Positions 1-8,247 of a stretch of 64,000 bases of DNA are shown here, in pieces. Numbering within the stretch: position 1 is the first letter of the stretch; each line of letters begins with the position of its first letter. The stretch comes from Streptantibioticus_C sp963761325. GTDB taxonomy: Bacteria > Actinomycetota > Actinomycetes > Streptomycetales > Streptomycetaceae. Location of the stretch: positions 1 through 64,000 of the forward strand of contig CAVXGZ010000006.1 in NCBI GenBank assembly GCA_963761325.1, given 5' to 3'. Under the pieces are notes generated by a model that had not been told where the DNA came from, did no database searches, and was given only the letters and a program-made list of their open reading frames with translations. The position numbers were made by a program, and so were the translations under genes.

Positions 1-88
1 CGGAGGGTGTGGGATTTGAACCCACGGTGAGGGGTTACCTCACGACAGTTTTCAAGACTGTTCCCTTAGGCCGCTCGGGCAACCCTCC
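1..88 (-). tRNA. tRNA-Ser (anticodon UGA)
   Basis: Read on the minus strand the segment starts GGAGGGT and ends ACCCTCCG, giving a 7-bp acceptor stem and a G discriminator, as in serine tRNAs. The anticodon loop reads CTTGAAA, so the anticodon is TGA, which decodes UCA. There is a long variable arm typical of class II tRNAs, and the T-loop GGTTCAAATCC is clear. No CCA is visible because the 3' end sits at the window edge. It is followed within 45 bp by the stop of the protease gene on the same strand. Confidence 0.97.
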
Positions 89-130
89 TGGCGTCCGGGG
101 ACGCGGGGGACAGCCTAGCGGAGGGGTGGG

Positions 131-1555
131 TCAGCTGCTGTCGCCCTTGCGTTCGCCGAGGGTGACGGTGGTCGTGTGGGAGTGGCCGGAGCGTTCGTAG
201 GTGACCTGGACCTGGTCGCCGGGGCGGTGTTGCCAGATCGCGCCGATGAGGGTGGGGCCGCTGTCTATGAGGTCGTCGTCGAACTTGGTGATGACGTCGC
301 CCGGCTTGAGGCCGGCCTTGGCGCCCGGGCCGCCGGGGGTGACGGCGGAGCCGCCGTTCGCCCCGGTGGTGGAGATCTTCGCGCCGACGCCGGTGTAGTT
401 CATGTCGACGGACAGGCCCATGACCGCGTAGATCGGCGTGCCGGTCCTGATCAGCGTGTTGGCCACGTACTTCGCCTCGTCGATCGGGATCGCGAAGCCG
501 AGGCCGATACTGCCCGCCTGGGAGCTGCCGCCGAACGGGCTGTCGCTGCCGTTGTTCGCGGACTGGATCGCGGAGTTGACGCCGATCACCGCGCCGTCGG
601 CGTTGAGCAGCGGGCCGCCGGAGTTGCCCGGGTTGATCGACGCGTCGGTCTGCAGCGCGCTCATGTAGGACGACGCCGAGCCCTGCCCGTCGCTGGAGGC
701 GACCGGGCGGTTCTTGGCGCTGACGATGCCCGTGGTGACCGTGCCGGACAGGCCGAAGGGCGCGCCGATGGCGATCGTGGCGTCACCGACGGCGACCTTG
801 TTGGAGTCGCCCAGCGTCAGCGGCGTCAGCTTGAGGTTGCCGGCGTTCTTCAGCTTGATCACCGCGACGTCGTAGCCCTGGGCGCGGCCCACGACCTCGG
901 CGCCGTAGGTCTTGCCGTTGGCGAACGTGACGGTGAGCTTGCCGCCGCCGTCCGCCGGGGCGACCACGTGGTTGTTGGTGAGGATGTGGCCCTGGGTGTC
1001 GTAGATGAAACCGGTGCCGGTGCCGCTCTCCTGGCTGCCGGAGGCGTTGATCGTGACGACGCTGGGCAGCGCGCGGTTCGCTATGCCGGCCACCGAAGTG
1101 GGCGCCCGGTTGAGCGCCTTGGGGTTGGCGGACGCCGAGATGGTGGTGGAGCCGTTGTCGGCGCGGTTGGCCGCCCAGTACCCGACGCCGCCGCCGACGC
1201 CGCCGGCCACCAGCGCGGCGACGATCACCGCGGCGACCAGACCGCCCGCTGAGGGGCGCCGCTTGTGCTCGGGCAGCGGCTCGGGGGCCGGGTTGCCCGG
1301 GTAGGAGCCGTACGGGTCCTGCGTCCCGTACCCGTACGCGGGCGGCGGGGCGGAGAAGGCCGAGGGCTGGACCGCGGGCTGCGGAGCGGTCGGCGGCTCC
1401 GGCGGAGCCTGCGGGTGGTCGCCCGGCAGAGGGCCGGCGGCCGGCATCGAAGCGGTGTCGCGAGGCTGCTCCGAGACGCCCGGCTCGCCCTCCGCAGGGC
1501 GGGTGCCGCCGTCCTGCCCGGAGGCGGGGAGGTCGCCCTCGTTCTCGGTGCTCAC
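131..1555 (-). CDS. htrA: membrane-anchored HtrA/DegP-like serine protease with PDZ domain
   Basis: 474 aa from a GTG at 1555 preceded by GAGGAG with 8-nt spacing. A longer reading to 1651 has no comparable ribosome site. Residues 1-100 are Pro/Ala-rich and probably cytoplasmic. Residues 105-128 form one Gly/Ala/Val-rich transmembrane helix. A trypsin-like domain follows with the triad His196 (TNNHVV), Asp229 (YDVAVI) and Ser312 (GNSGGP), and the C-terminal about 100 residues are a PDZ domain. This is the standard actinobacterial single-pass HtrA layout, with the protease outside the membrane. Its usual role is degradation or processing of misfolded or signalling proteins at the envelope. The substrate is unknown here. 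Confidence 0.95.
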   Translation of the reverse strand: MSTENEGDLPASGQDGGTRPAEGEPGVSEQPRDTASMPAAGPLPGDHPQAPPEPPTAPQPAVQPSAFSAPPPAYGYGTQDPYGSYPGNPAPEPLPEHKRRPSAGGLVAAVIVAALVAGGVGGGVGYWAANRADNGSTTISASANPKALNRAPTSVAGIANRALPSVVTINASGSQESGTGTGFIYDTQGHILTNNHVVAPADGGGKLTVTFANGKTYGAEVVGRAQGYDVAVIKLKNAGNLKLTPLTLGDSNKVAVGDATIAIGAPFGLSGTVTTGIVSAKNRPVASSDGQGSASSYMSALQTDASINPGNSGGPLLNADGAVIGVNSAIQSANNGSDSPFGGSSQAGSIGLGFAIPIDEAKYVANTLIRTGTPIYAVMGLSVDMNYTGVGAKISTTGANGGSAVTPGGPGAKAGLKPGDVITKFDDDLIDSGPTLIGAIWQHRPGDQVQVTYERSGHSHTTTVTLGERKGDSS

Positions 1556-1750
1556 AGCTGTGTCTCCTCGAAGATGCGCGATGGTTGATGGGCCGACGGG
1601 GCCGGGCGCGACCCGGCACACGTCGGAAGTGCTGGGAACAGCCTGATCCACGGCGCGTCGGACCGCCGTAAACAGTCCTCACACGGACGAGGTACTTCCT
1701 TTAACCCCGGCGAAACGGGCACGGTTGTACGACGATGGCACGATAGCCCG

Positions 1751-2662
1751 GTGAGCTATGCGTACGCCGCCCGGGATACCCCCTTCGCCCCGCACCCCAT
1801 TCAGGTCGTCGCCCACCGCGGAGCCTCGCAGGACGCCCCGGAGCACACCCTCGCCGCGTACCGGAAGGCGATCGACGACGGCGCCGACGCGCTGGAGTGC
1901 GACGTACGCCTCACCGCCGACGGCCATCTGGTCTGCGTGCACGACCGCCGGGTCAACCGTACGTCCAACGGCCGCGGCGCGGTCTCGGCGCTGGAGCTGG
2001 CGGAACTCGCCGCGCTGGACTTCGGTTCCTGGAAGGACGAGAACGACCCGTTCGAGGCACCGGACCGCGAGACGGCCGAGACGGCGGCGGAACGCAGTTC
2101 GGTGCTGACCCTGGACCGGCTGCTCGAACTCGTCACCGGCGCGGACCGCCGGGTCGACCTGGCCATCGAGACCAAGCACCCCACCCGCTGGGCCGGCCAG
2201 GTCGAGGAACGCCTGCTGGAGGCGCTGCGCCGCTTCGACCTGCTGCCGGCCGAAGTTCCCGAAACGCCGCAAACCACTCATACGGGTCAACTCGTCGCGG
2301 ACGCCCACCCGGACGATCCGTCGCGTCCGCGGGTGCGCGTGATGAGCTTCTCGGCGCGTTCCGTGCGCCGGGTGCACGCCGCCGCCCCCAGCGTGCCGAC
2401 CGTCTTCCTGATGAGTTACGTCACGCCGCGGCACCGCGACGGCCGGCTGCCGCACGGCGTCGGCATCGCCGGACTGTGGGTGCGGATCCTGCGCACCAAC
2501 CCCGGTTACGTGGACCGGTTGCGGCGGGCCGGGCACCAGGTGCACGTGTGGACCGTGGACGATCCGCGCGACGTGGAGTTGTGTGTGCGTCTCGGGGTCG
2601 ACGCCATCATCACCAACCGTCCGAAACAGGTCCTCGCCCAACTCGGGCGCATGGCTCCATAG
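1751..2662 (+). CDS. glycerophosphodiester phosphodiesterase (GDPD family)
   Basis: 303 aa from a GTG at 1751, the first start in frame; it has no clear ribosome site and may be leaderless. It hydrolyses deacylated phospholipid head groups to glycerol-3-phosphate and an alcohol. The TIM-barrel signature is intact: His22 in AHRGAS, the EHTLAAY segment, Glu49 and Asp51 in LECDVR, and His64 in VCVHD. A second motif (AIETKHP) lies near residue 140. No signal peptide is seen, so it is probably cytoplasmic. The gene is divergent from the HtrA-like protease. Its length is slightly above the usual 240-280 aa because of a variable insert near residues 95-120 and 170-190. Confidence 0.93.
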   Translation: MSYAYAARDTPFAPHPIQVVAHRGASQDAPEHTLAAYRKAIDDGADALECDVRLTADGHLVCVHDRRVNRTSNGRGAVSALELAELAALDFGSWKDENDPFEAPDRETAETAAERSSVLTLDRLLELVTGADRRVDLAIETKHPTRWAGQVEERLLEALRRFDLLPAEVPETPQTTHTGQLVADAHPDDPSRPRVRVMSFSARSVRRVHAAAPSVPTVFLMSYVTPRHRDGRLPHGVGIAGLWVRILRTNPGYVDRLRRAGHQVHVWTVDDPRDVELCVRLGVDAIITNRPKQVLAQLGRMAP

Positions 2663-2852
2663 CGGGCCGGGCAGGAGCGTTCCCGAGCCCGATCCGGGCG
2701 CCCGGGGCTGCGACGTTGCCGTTGGCATAAACCAGCAGCCTGGGACACCGATCGAGCGACAGGAATGCGCCCAACGAACGCGGATGGTCCGTTTCCGGCC
2801 CAGCCCATCGGGGCATTCACAACGTGGCGTGGGGGTGAAGGAGGTAGCGGGG

Positions 2853-3395
2853 GTGGCTTTTTTGGTAGCCCAAGAGGTCCCGACTTCCTCGACCATGGCC
2901 CTGCCCCATGGTCCGGCGGGAGTGGGAGAGGCGCGATGTCTCCTGCGCTCCGATCTGCGCAGACGCGGCGCGGCGGAGACCGTGGTCGACGACGCGATCC
3001 TGATCATGTCCGAGTTGCTGAGCAACGCCTACCGGCACGGCCGTCCGCTCGACGGCCGCGGCGACGCCGGGATACGCGCCGGGTGGCACGTCGACGAGGA
3101 CGGCCTGCTCACCCTGGAGGTGACCGACGGCGGCGGCACGACCCGCCCGAAGCCGGCCTCCCCGTCGCTGACCGCGCACGGCGGCCGCGGCCTCGGCATC
3201 GTCGCCACCCTCGCGTTGGAATGGGGTGTCAAGGACCGGCCCGGCGAGGTCACCGTATGGGCGGTCCTCGCGATACGCGGACGCCACGCGCGGCGCGACG
3301 GCGTGGGCGCCCGGCTCGGCCTCGGCCCGGCCCCGGTCGGCTCGGTGTCCGACACGCTGCGCGCGTACGGCGCGCTCTTCGACGATCTGGGCTGA
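2853..3395 (+). CDS. ATP-binding anti-sigma-factor-type regulator (HATPase_c_2)
   Basis: 180 aa from a GTG at 2853 with AAGGAGG 8 nt upstream; the reading frame is open much further upstream but lacks such a site. The GHKL ATPase fold is recognised by the N-box MSELLSNAYRHG (about residues 52-63), the G1-like DGGG segment and the GGRGLGIVA lid. These proteins resemble RsbW/SpoIIAB kinases, which bind sigma factors or phosphorylate anti-sigma antagonists. Streptomyces carries many, most of unknown partner. It stands alone between the GDPD gene and the DUF5926 gene, and no sigma or antagonist gene is adjacent. Confidence 0.9.
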   Translation: MAFLVAQEVPTSSTMALPHGPAGVGEARCLLRSDLRRRGAAETVVDDAILIMSELLSNAYRHGRPLDGRGDAGIRAGWHVDEDGLLTLEVTDGGGTTRPKPASPSLTAHGGRGLGIVATLALEWGVKDRPGEVTVWAVLAIRGRHARRDGVGARLGLGPAPVGSVSDTLRAYGALFDDLG

Positions 3396-3468
3396 CGGGC
3401 GGGCGCGGCGCGGGCCGGACGGCCGACGGCGCCGGACCGCGGCCCGCGTCGCGGTGCCCGGGATGCCC

Positions 3469-3474
3469 TAGGCT
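3469..3474 (+). promoter_or_regulatory. -10 element for the DUF5926 gene
   Basis: TAGGCT matches the actinobacterial TANNNT -10 hexamer and lies 39 bp before the ATG at 3514. This leaves a short leader that contains a GGGAG ribosome site. No convincing -35 is seen. Confidence 0.45.
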
Positions 3475-3513
3475 CACGCCGACCACGTACGGCCGAGCGG
3501 GAGACACCCAGTC

Positions 3514-4494
3514 ATGGCGAAGAAGCGCACCCCCACCAAGGACCGCGGTCCCGGCGCACGGCACGAGGCGGGCGAGGTCCCGGTCGTCGGGGCGCGGGAG
3601 CCCTGCCCGTGCGGTTCCGGCCGCCGTTACAAGGCCTGCCACGGCCGACAGGCCGCGCAGGCGGTGACGGAGTTGGTGCGCCGGCCGTTCGAGGGGCTGC
3701 CGTCGGAGTGCGACTGGGTCGCGCTGCGCGAGCTGGTCCCGGCCGCGACCGTCGAGTTGACGCTGAAGGGCGGTCTGCCGGAGGGCGTGCCGTCGGTGAC
3801 GCTGGCCACCGTGCTACCGATGGCGTGGCCGGCGCTGCGCCGGGAGAACGGCGCGGTGCTGCTCGGCCTGCAGAACGACACGGCCTCCGGTGACATCAGC
3901 CGCGACCTGGCGAGCACGCTGGGCAACGCGCTGACCGCGCGGCCGGGCAACCCGGTCGAGGCCGGCCGGCCCGACCCGTCGGCGCCCAGGCTGCAGGATC
4001 TGCTGGACGTCGGCGCGCCGTTCACCCCGGTCGTGCACACCGGGTTCGAGTTCTGGCTCGGCGGCGAGCAGGAGGTGGCGAACGCCACCGGCGAGGTGGC
4101 CGCGTCGCTGGAGCGGGCGAACGAGGCCGCGTTGCCGACCGAGCGGCTGACCGGTGTGGAGGCCGCGTACTGGTGCGAGACGCCGGAGAAGAACCACCTG
4201 CGCTGGGTGATGCCGTACCCGGAGGAGCAGTTGCTCGACGCCCTGGCGCGGCTGCAGGCGGCCGGCATCTCCTCGCTCGGCGAAGGCACCCGGCTGGTCG
4301 GTTCGTTCCGCGCGCACGGACTGGTCGTGCCGGTCTGGGACCTGCCGGTCTCGGTGCGGGCGGACGAGGTGGAGAAGCCCGCGGCGGCGTTCGGCGAGCG
4401 GCTCGGCGAGGCGCTCGCCTCCGACGCGCCGCTCACCGCGGCCGAGCGCAAGGCGCGCTCCGGGCTGGCCAACCGCCAGGTGACGTTGAGCTGA
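3514..4494 (+). CDS. DUF5926 family protein with SEC-C zinc motif
   Basis: 326 aa from ATG, with GGGAG in a short leader. The N-terminal basic stretch is followed by a SEC-C motif (CPCGSGRRYKACHG, residues 33-46), the zinc-binding module also found at the end of SecA. The remaining 270 residues match the DUF5926 family known from actinomycetes, whose function is not established. No signal peptide or membrane segment is seen, so it is probably cytoplasmic. It converges on the Prim-Pol-like gene, with a hairpin terminator between them. Confidence 0.92.
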   Translation: MAKKRTPTKDRGPGARHEAGEVPVVGAREPCPCGSGRRYKACHGRQAAQAVTELVRRPFEGLPSECDWVALRELVPAATVELTLKGGLPEGVPSVTLATVLPMAWPALRRENGAVLLGLQNDTASGDISRDLASTLGNALTARPGNPVEAGRPDPSAPRLQDLLDVGAPFTPVVHTGFEFWLGGEQEVANATGEVAASLERANEAALPTERLTGVEAAYWCETPEKNHLRWVMPYPEEQLLDALARLQAAGISSLGEGTRLVGSFRAHGLVVPVWDLPVSVRADEVEKPAAAFGERLGEALASDAPLTAAERKARSGLANRQVTLS

Positions 4495-4756
4495 TCATCT
4501 CCGGAAGCCGCCGGGAGGTCGCCGTACACCGCCGTACACCGCCGAACACTGCCGGAAGCCGCCGTACGCCGCCGGTCACCGGGGGCGGACCGGGCGGCGG
4601 AACGGCCAGCGGTGCACGGTGAGATGAACATCTGATGATCGCGCTGTGATCATCGCGTGATTCCCGTCACAGGATCCCAAATTCGCCAGCGATTACGGCT
4701 TTTGATCTACGTCAGCGAATTTGCGAACGGCCCGAATCTTGTTACCGTTTAATTGA

Positions 4757-4796
4757 GCCCGGTCGCTGGTGCATCCCCCGTCGCCAGCGATCGGGC
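4757..4796. terminator. bidirectional hairpin terminator
   Basis: GCCCGGTCGCTGG pairs with CCAGCGATCGGGC (13 positions, one G-T pair) around a 14-nt loop. It lies between two convergent genes (stop of the DUF5926 gene at 4494, stop of the Prim-Pol-like gene at 4853). The rest of 4495-4852 holds GC-rich sequence and an AT-richer patch near 4640-4755 with no credible gene. Confidence 0.65.
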
Positions 4797-4852
4797 CTTT
4801 CCATGCCCGGCTCCGGTGCCGGCGTGCCCCGGCGGGGCGCCGCCCGGCGCGT

Positions 4853-5599
4853 TCAGTACGCGAGCCGGCTGCCGTCCGGAGCGCTGACGCCCGCGGCGAC
4901 CAGCATGTCCACGATGACGTCGATCCGCGGCAGCCACGGCGCCGTGCCGTCCGCCGCCGGCACCGCTTCGCGCGCCCAGCACACCCCGTTGTCACCGGGA
5001 CGCGAGGGCGGCAACACGACGTAGCCGCCGTGTCCGTGGAAGCGCAGCGAGGAGGGCACCCAGTCCTGGCGGGCGAGCAGTTCGCCCAACTCCTCCAGCG
5101 CGTACGGCTCGACGAGCAGCACGCACCGGGTCGGCGTCGAGACGACCGGCCCGAGCCGCACGCCGAGGTCCTCCAGCGCGTCGAGCGCCCGCGTCCCGGC
5201 GGCGGCCGGCAGGCTGACCGCCGAGACGGTGAAACCGGTGGCCAGCAGCAGCGGCGCGTGCGGCCGGGCGGTCCACCACCAGCGGACCATGCGCGCGTCG
5301 GTGGTCGCCGCGAGCAGCCCGGGATCGTGCGGATGGGCGCCCGGCACCGGGCAGTCGGGGCGCGGGCAGGCACAGGGCCCGGCCCCCGCGGCGGCCTGCG
5401 GCGGCTCGCCCGAGGGTGGACGCTCGTGCCCGACGCCCGGCAGCACCGGCCACTTCCACCGCTCGGCGCACTCGAGCGCCGCCGCGAGCAGCATGGACCG
5501 CTGCTGGTCCTGCTTCGACTTCGGTGTCTTCAGCCCCATGGACTCCAACAGCCTCATGGGCCACGTGAGCCTGCGTCGCTTTCCGAGGATCTCGCGCAT
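4853..5599 (-). CDS. Prim-Pol-like protein, probably catalytically degenerate
   Basis: 248 aa from an ATG at 5599 with AAAGGA about 10 nt upstream. It is related to the N-terminal bifunctional primase/polymerase (Prim-Pol) domain proteins common in Streptomyces. Shared marks are WKWPVLPGVG near residue 45, the Cys-rich CACPRPDC segment, GAHPHDPG and a conserved C-terminal half (LRFHGHGGYV, LPP). In active Prim-Pol domains an acidic pair sits in the strand before the segment here reading VSAVSLPAAAG. No Asp or Glu pair is present there, so polymerase activity is doubtful. The family membership is solid; the role is unknown. Confidence 0.8.
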   Translation of the reverse strand: MREILGKRRRLTWPMRLLESMGLKTPKSKQDQQRSMLLAAALECAERWKWPVLPGVGHERPPSGEPPQAAAGAGPCACPRPDCPVPGAHPHDPGLLAATTDARMVRWWWTARPHAPLLLATGFTVSAVSLPAAAGTRALDALEDLGVRLGPVVSTPTRCVLLVEPYALEELGELLARQDWVPSSLRFHGHGGYVVLPPSRPGDNGVCWAREAVPAADGTAPWLPRIDVIVDMLVAAGVSAPDGSRLAY

Positions 5600-6399
5600 C
5601 AGCGCTCGTTCCTTTCCGTAAACGCTCAAGGATCTGCCCGTACCAACCAGTACCGCCGCTCCCCCGTGAGGGCAGCCAGACGTTTGTGCGAAGCAGCGCG
5701 TCGCTCCGTCGGACGCGCGTCGGGCATGGCGTGGGGGCCCGTTCCGCACCGGCCGGCTGACTGCCGGCCGACGCGCGGAGCCGCGCTCCCCGTGTCGCTT
5801 GCCGTGCGTGGTCCCGTGCGATCTCTCGGTCCCGCTGGCGCGTCCCCCGCCGCACCTTTGTGATCGGCCGTCGTCGTTTACGACGCGCGAGCCGGGAATC
5901 GGGTTCCTGGCGCACCGGGGTTACCGACCTACCAGGTTCCTGCCGTGCCGGGTCCTGCCGTACGAGTGGTGCCGTGCCGGGGGATCCGTCCACGCTTTCG
6001 ACGCGGATCCCCGCCGGCCGCTCACCCGCGTGCCCATCACGACCGTACCCGCCGAGGCGGACATGACGCGCTGTTCGACGCCATCAGTCGATCGCCAATT
6101 GACGCGCGGGGAGACTATTTTCGGTCATCCTACCGCCGAAGTATCGCCGAAGCACGACCGCACCCGGCTCACGTGCGAGACACTGGTTCCGCCCCCGGCG
6201 CAATCCTGGACATGTCCTCATCCTTGCGTGTACAAGGGAGGTATTGATAGCGGCGCAACATGACATGGGGGTTTGCGATGCTATTGACAGAAAAGCACAG
6301 TTGGAGCCGCAGATCGGCGAAAAGCTCCAAAAGGCATGAAGAACGAAGAAATCCGGGCATTCCCTCCCATGCGCGGATTGCCACGGGAAGCCCCCGCTC
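5600..6399. other. 800-bp intergenic region, divergent promoters, no confident gene
   Basis: Separates the Prim-Pol-like gene (minus) from the PP2C gene (plus). Open frames here show no recognisable domain and atypical composition, so I leave them out. The stretch from about 6080 to 6370 is noticeably less GC-rich than its surroundings, which suggests promoter or leader DNA for the PP2C gene. Two short candidate leader frames occur at 6260-6403; see the separate entry. Confidence 0.5.
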
Positions 6400-6403
6400 A
6401 TGA
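6260..6403 (+). other. possible short leader ORF(s) upstream of the PP2C gene
   Basis: An ATG at 6260 opens a 47-codon frame whose TGA overlaps the PP2C start as ATGA (6400-6403), an arrangement usual for translational coupling. A different frame from ATG 6265 encodes 24 residues ending at 6339. Neither has a well-placed ribosome site: GGGAGG ends at 6241, 18 nt before 6260 and 23 nt before 6265. No homologue is recognised. Either could be chance. Confidence 0.25.
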
Positions 6404-8082
6404 CCGCTCCCCGCCTTCCGAAAGTGGCCGGAATCGATCCGGCCGCCGGCGGTGTCGCCGACACTGACGCGCGTGCGAAGGCGCAGCAGGCTGACGAGAA
6501 CACCCCGGCCGCTCCCACCGCGCCGACCGCGGCCGTCCACGGCGCGGCGCGGCTGGAGCTGCCCGTGCCGGCCGCGGCCACCACACGGGTGCACGGCGTG
6601 GTCACGGTCTCCCCACGCGCCGCCGCGGAGTACGCCATGCCGCCGGACCGGGAGGCCCTCGTGACCCCGAACACCCTGCCGGGAACGCCCCCTGACGCCG
6701 CCTCACCCCCGGACGGCGTCCGCCGTGCCCCGCGCGCCGTCACCCCGGAGGAGTCGGCCGCGCTGGCCGCCGTCGTCCGGCCCTTCGAGCAACTGGCCGC
6801 GATCCAGGACCAGCTGGCCTCCTGGATCTCCGACCTCACCACCCTGCACGAGCTCACCGAGCGGCTCACCGGCACCTCCACCCTGGAGACCGCGCTGCAG
6901 GAGCTGCTGAGCACCGGCGCCGCGCTGGTCGGCGCCCGCCGCGGCCTGGTGGTGCTCGACCCGTCCGACGGGCTCGGCCCGCGCACCTCGATCGGCTACG
7001 GGCTGCCGCGCGCCGACCTGGGCACCATCGAGACCGTCCCGCCCGGATCCGCGGTCCACGGCCACCTGTTGGACGACGCCGACGACGGACCCGCCGAGCT
7101 GGTCCACCCCGACCTGGCCGCCGAGTCCGGCCTCGATCCGCGGCACCGCGAGGTCGCCGCCCACCTCGGCTTCGGCGCCAGCTACGGGCTGCGGCTGGCC
7201 ACCGAGAGCCGCGACCGGCTCGGCGCGGTGGTCTGGCTCTACGACGAACCGGCCGAGCCCACCCAGCGCCAACGCCATCTCGTCGGACTGTATGTGCGGT
7301 ACGCGGCCGAACACGTCGCCCGGCAGATCGAGTTGGCCCGGGCGCGCACCACGGTGGCCGTGCTGCGCGAGGAGTTGCTGCCCAGCAGGCTCCCCCGGGT
7401 GCCCGGCATGCGGCTGGCCGTGCGCCACGTGCCGGGCGCGCGCGGCGGCGGCGACTGGTACGACGCGCTGCCGCTCCCGGAGGGCGCGCTCGGCCTGTCG
7501 GTCGGCGGCGTGACCGGCAGCGGGCCGAGCGCGATCGCCGCGATGGGACGGCTGCGCGCCTCCCTGCGGGCCTACGCGGTGATGGAGGGCGAGGACCCGG
7601 TCGCCGTGCTGTCCGACCTCGAACTGCTGCTGCGGCTGACCGAACCGGCGCGCAGCGCCACCGCGTTGTTCGGCTACGTCGAGCCCGCCGAGCGCAAGGT
7701 GCTGCTGGCCGGCGCCGGCCACTGCCCGCCGCTGGTCGTCGGGGAGGGGCACGCCGAGTACGTGGAGACCTCGCTGTCCGCGCCGCTCGGCATGCTGAGC
7801 TGCTGGGAGGCGCCGAGCGTGGAGTTCGAGGTGGCGGCCGGCGACACCGTGCTGCTCTACACCGACGGGCTGCTGCACCGCACCGGCGAGCCGGTCGACC
7901 GCGCCTTCGCGACCCTGCACGCCGCCGCGGCCAACGCGCCGCGCGGCTGCCTCGACGATCCCGACGCGCTGCTCGACCACGTGTTGCGCGCCTGCCTGCC
8001 GCAGACCCCGCCGGAGGGCCACGACGGCCCGCACAGCGCGTACTACGACGACGTGGTGCTGCTGGCCGCCCGGTTCGACTGA
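6400..8082 (+). CDS. GAF-PP2C (SpoIIE-type) regulatory protein lacking one metal-site Asp
   Basis: 560 aa. Residues 1-120 are low-complexity Ala/Pro. A GAF-like domain spans about 130-305. A SpoIIE/RsbU-type PP2C domain runs from about 317 to the end, with GGGDWYDALPL near 350, YTDGLLHRTG near 486 and DDVVLLAARF at the C-terminus. The second metal-binding Asp, normally in a GDVxGHG-like motif, is replaced: residues 368-371 read VGGV. This may be a regulatory rather than active phosphatase. It is probably cytoplasmic and part of a partner-switching circuit; the target antagonist is unknown. The start is the first in frame, with a weak GGGAAG ribosome site. Confidence 0.9.
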   Translation: MTAPRLPKVAGIDPAAGGVADTDARAKAQQADENTPAAPTAPTAAVHGAARLELPVPAAATTRVHGVVTVSPRAAAEYAMPPDREALVTPNTLPGTPPDAASPPDGVRRAPRAVTPEESAALAAVVRPFEQLAAIQDQLASWISDLTTLHELTERLTGTSTLETALQELLSTGAALVGARRGLVVLDPSDGLGPRTSIGYGLPRADLGTIETVPPGSAVHGHLLDDADDGPAELVHPDLAAESGLDPRHREVAAHLGFGASYGLRLATESRDRLGAVVWLYDEPAEPTQRQRHLVGLYVRYAAEHVARQIELARARTTVAVLREELLPSRLPRVPGMRLAVRHVPGARGGGDWYDALPLPEGALGLSVGGVTGSGPSAIAAMGRLRASLRAYAVMEGEDPVAVLSDLELLLRLTEPARSATALFGYVEPAERKVLLAGAGHCPPLVVGEGHAEYVETSLSAPLGMLSCWEAPSVEFEVAAGDTVLLYTDGLLHRTGEPVDRAFATLHAAAANAPRGCLDDPDALLDHVLRACLPQTPPEGHDGPHSAYYDDVVLLAARFD

Positions 8083-8102
8083 CCGGAGGGATCGGTTCTG
8101 CG

Positions 8103-8151
8103 CCGGGTTTTCCACAGGGGCGCGGGGCTGCCGCACCGGGTTTTCCACAGG
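8103..8151 (+). promoter_or_regulatory. pair of DnaA-box-like direct repeats
   Basis: CCGGGTTTTCCACAGG occurs twice, its TTTTCCACA cores at 8108-8116 and 8141-8149. They are exactly 33 bp apart, about three helical turns, in the same orientation. The cores differ from TTATCCACA by one base. The pair lies between the PP2C gene and the -10 element of the aminopeptidase gene. Confidence 0.5.
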
Positions 8152-8177
8152 CTCACCGGAGCTGTCGGCCCCCGACC

Positions 8178-8183
8178 TAGGAT
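8178..8183 (+). promoter_or_regulatory. -10 element for aminopeptidase P
   Basis: TAGGAT, a good TANNNT hexamer, lies 64 bp before the GTG start at 8248. It is immediately downstream of the two DnaA-box-like repeats. Confidence 0.4.
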
Positions 8184-8247
8184 GGGAACCGGTCGAAGCA
8201 GCCGGCCCCGGACCACCGTCCGCGGCCCCGAGGGGAGGAGGACCGTC

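Noticed and set aside
5799..6263. A 154-codon plus-strand frame in the large intergenic region
   Set aside because: Composition is atypical (Pro, Cys, Arg-rich), no ribosome site, no domain, and another strand is equally open.
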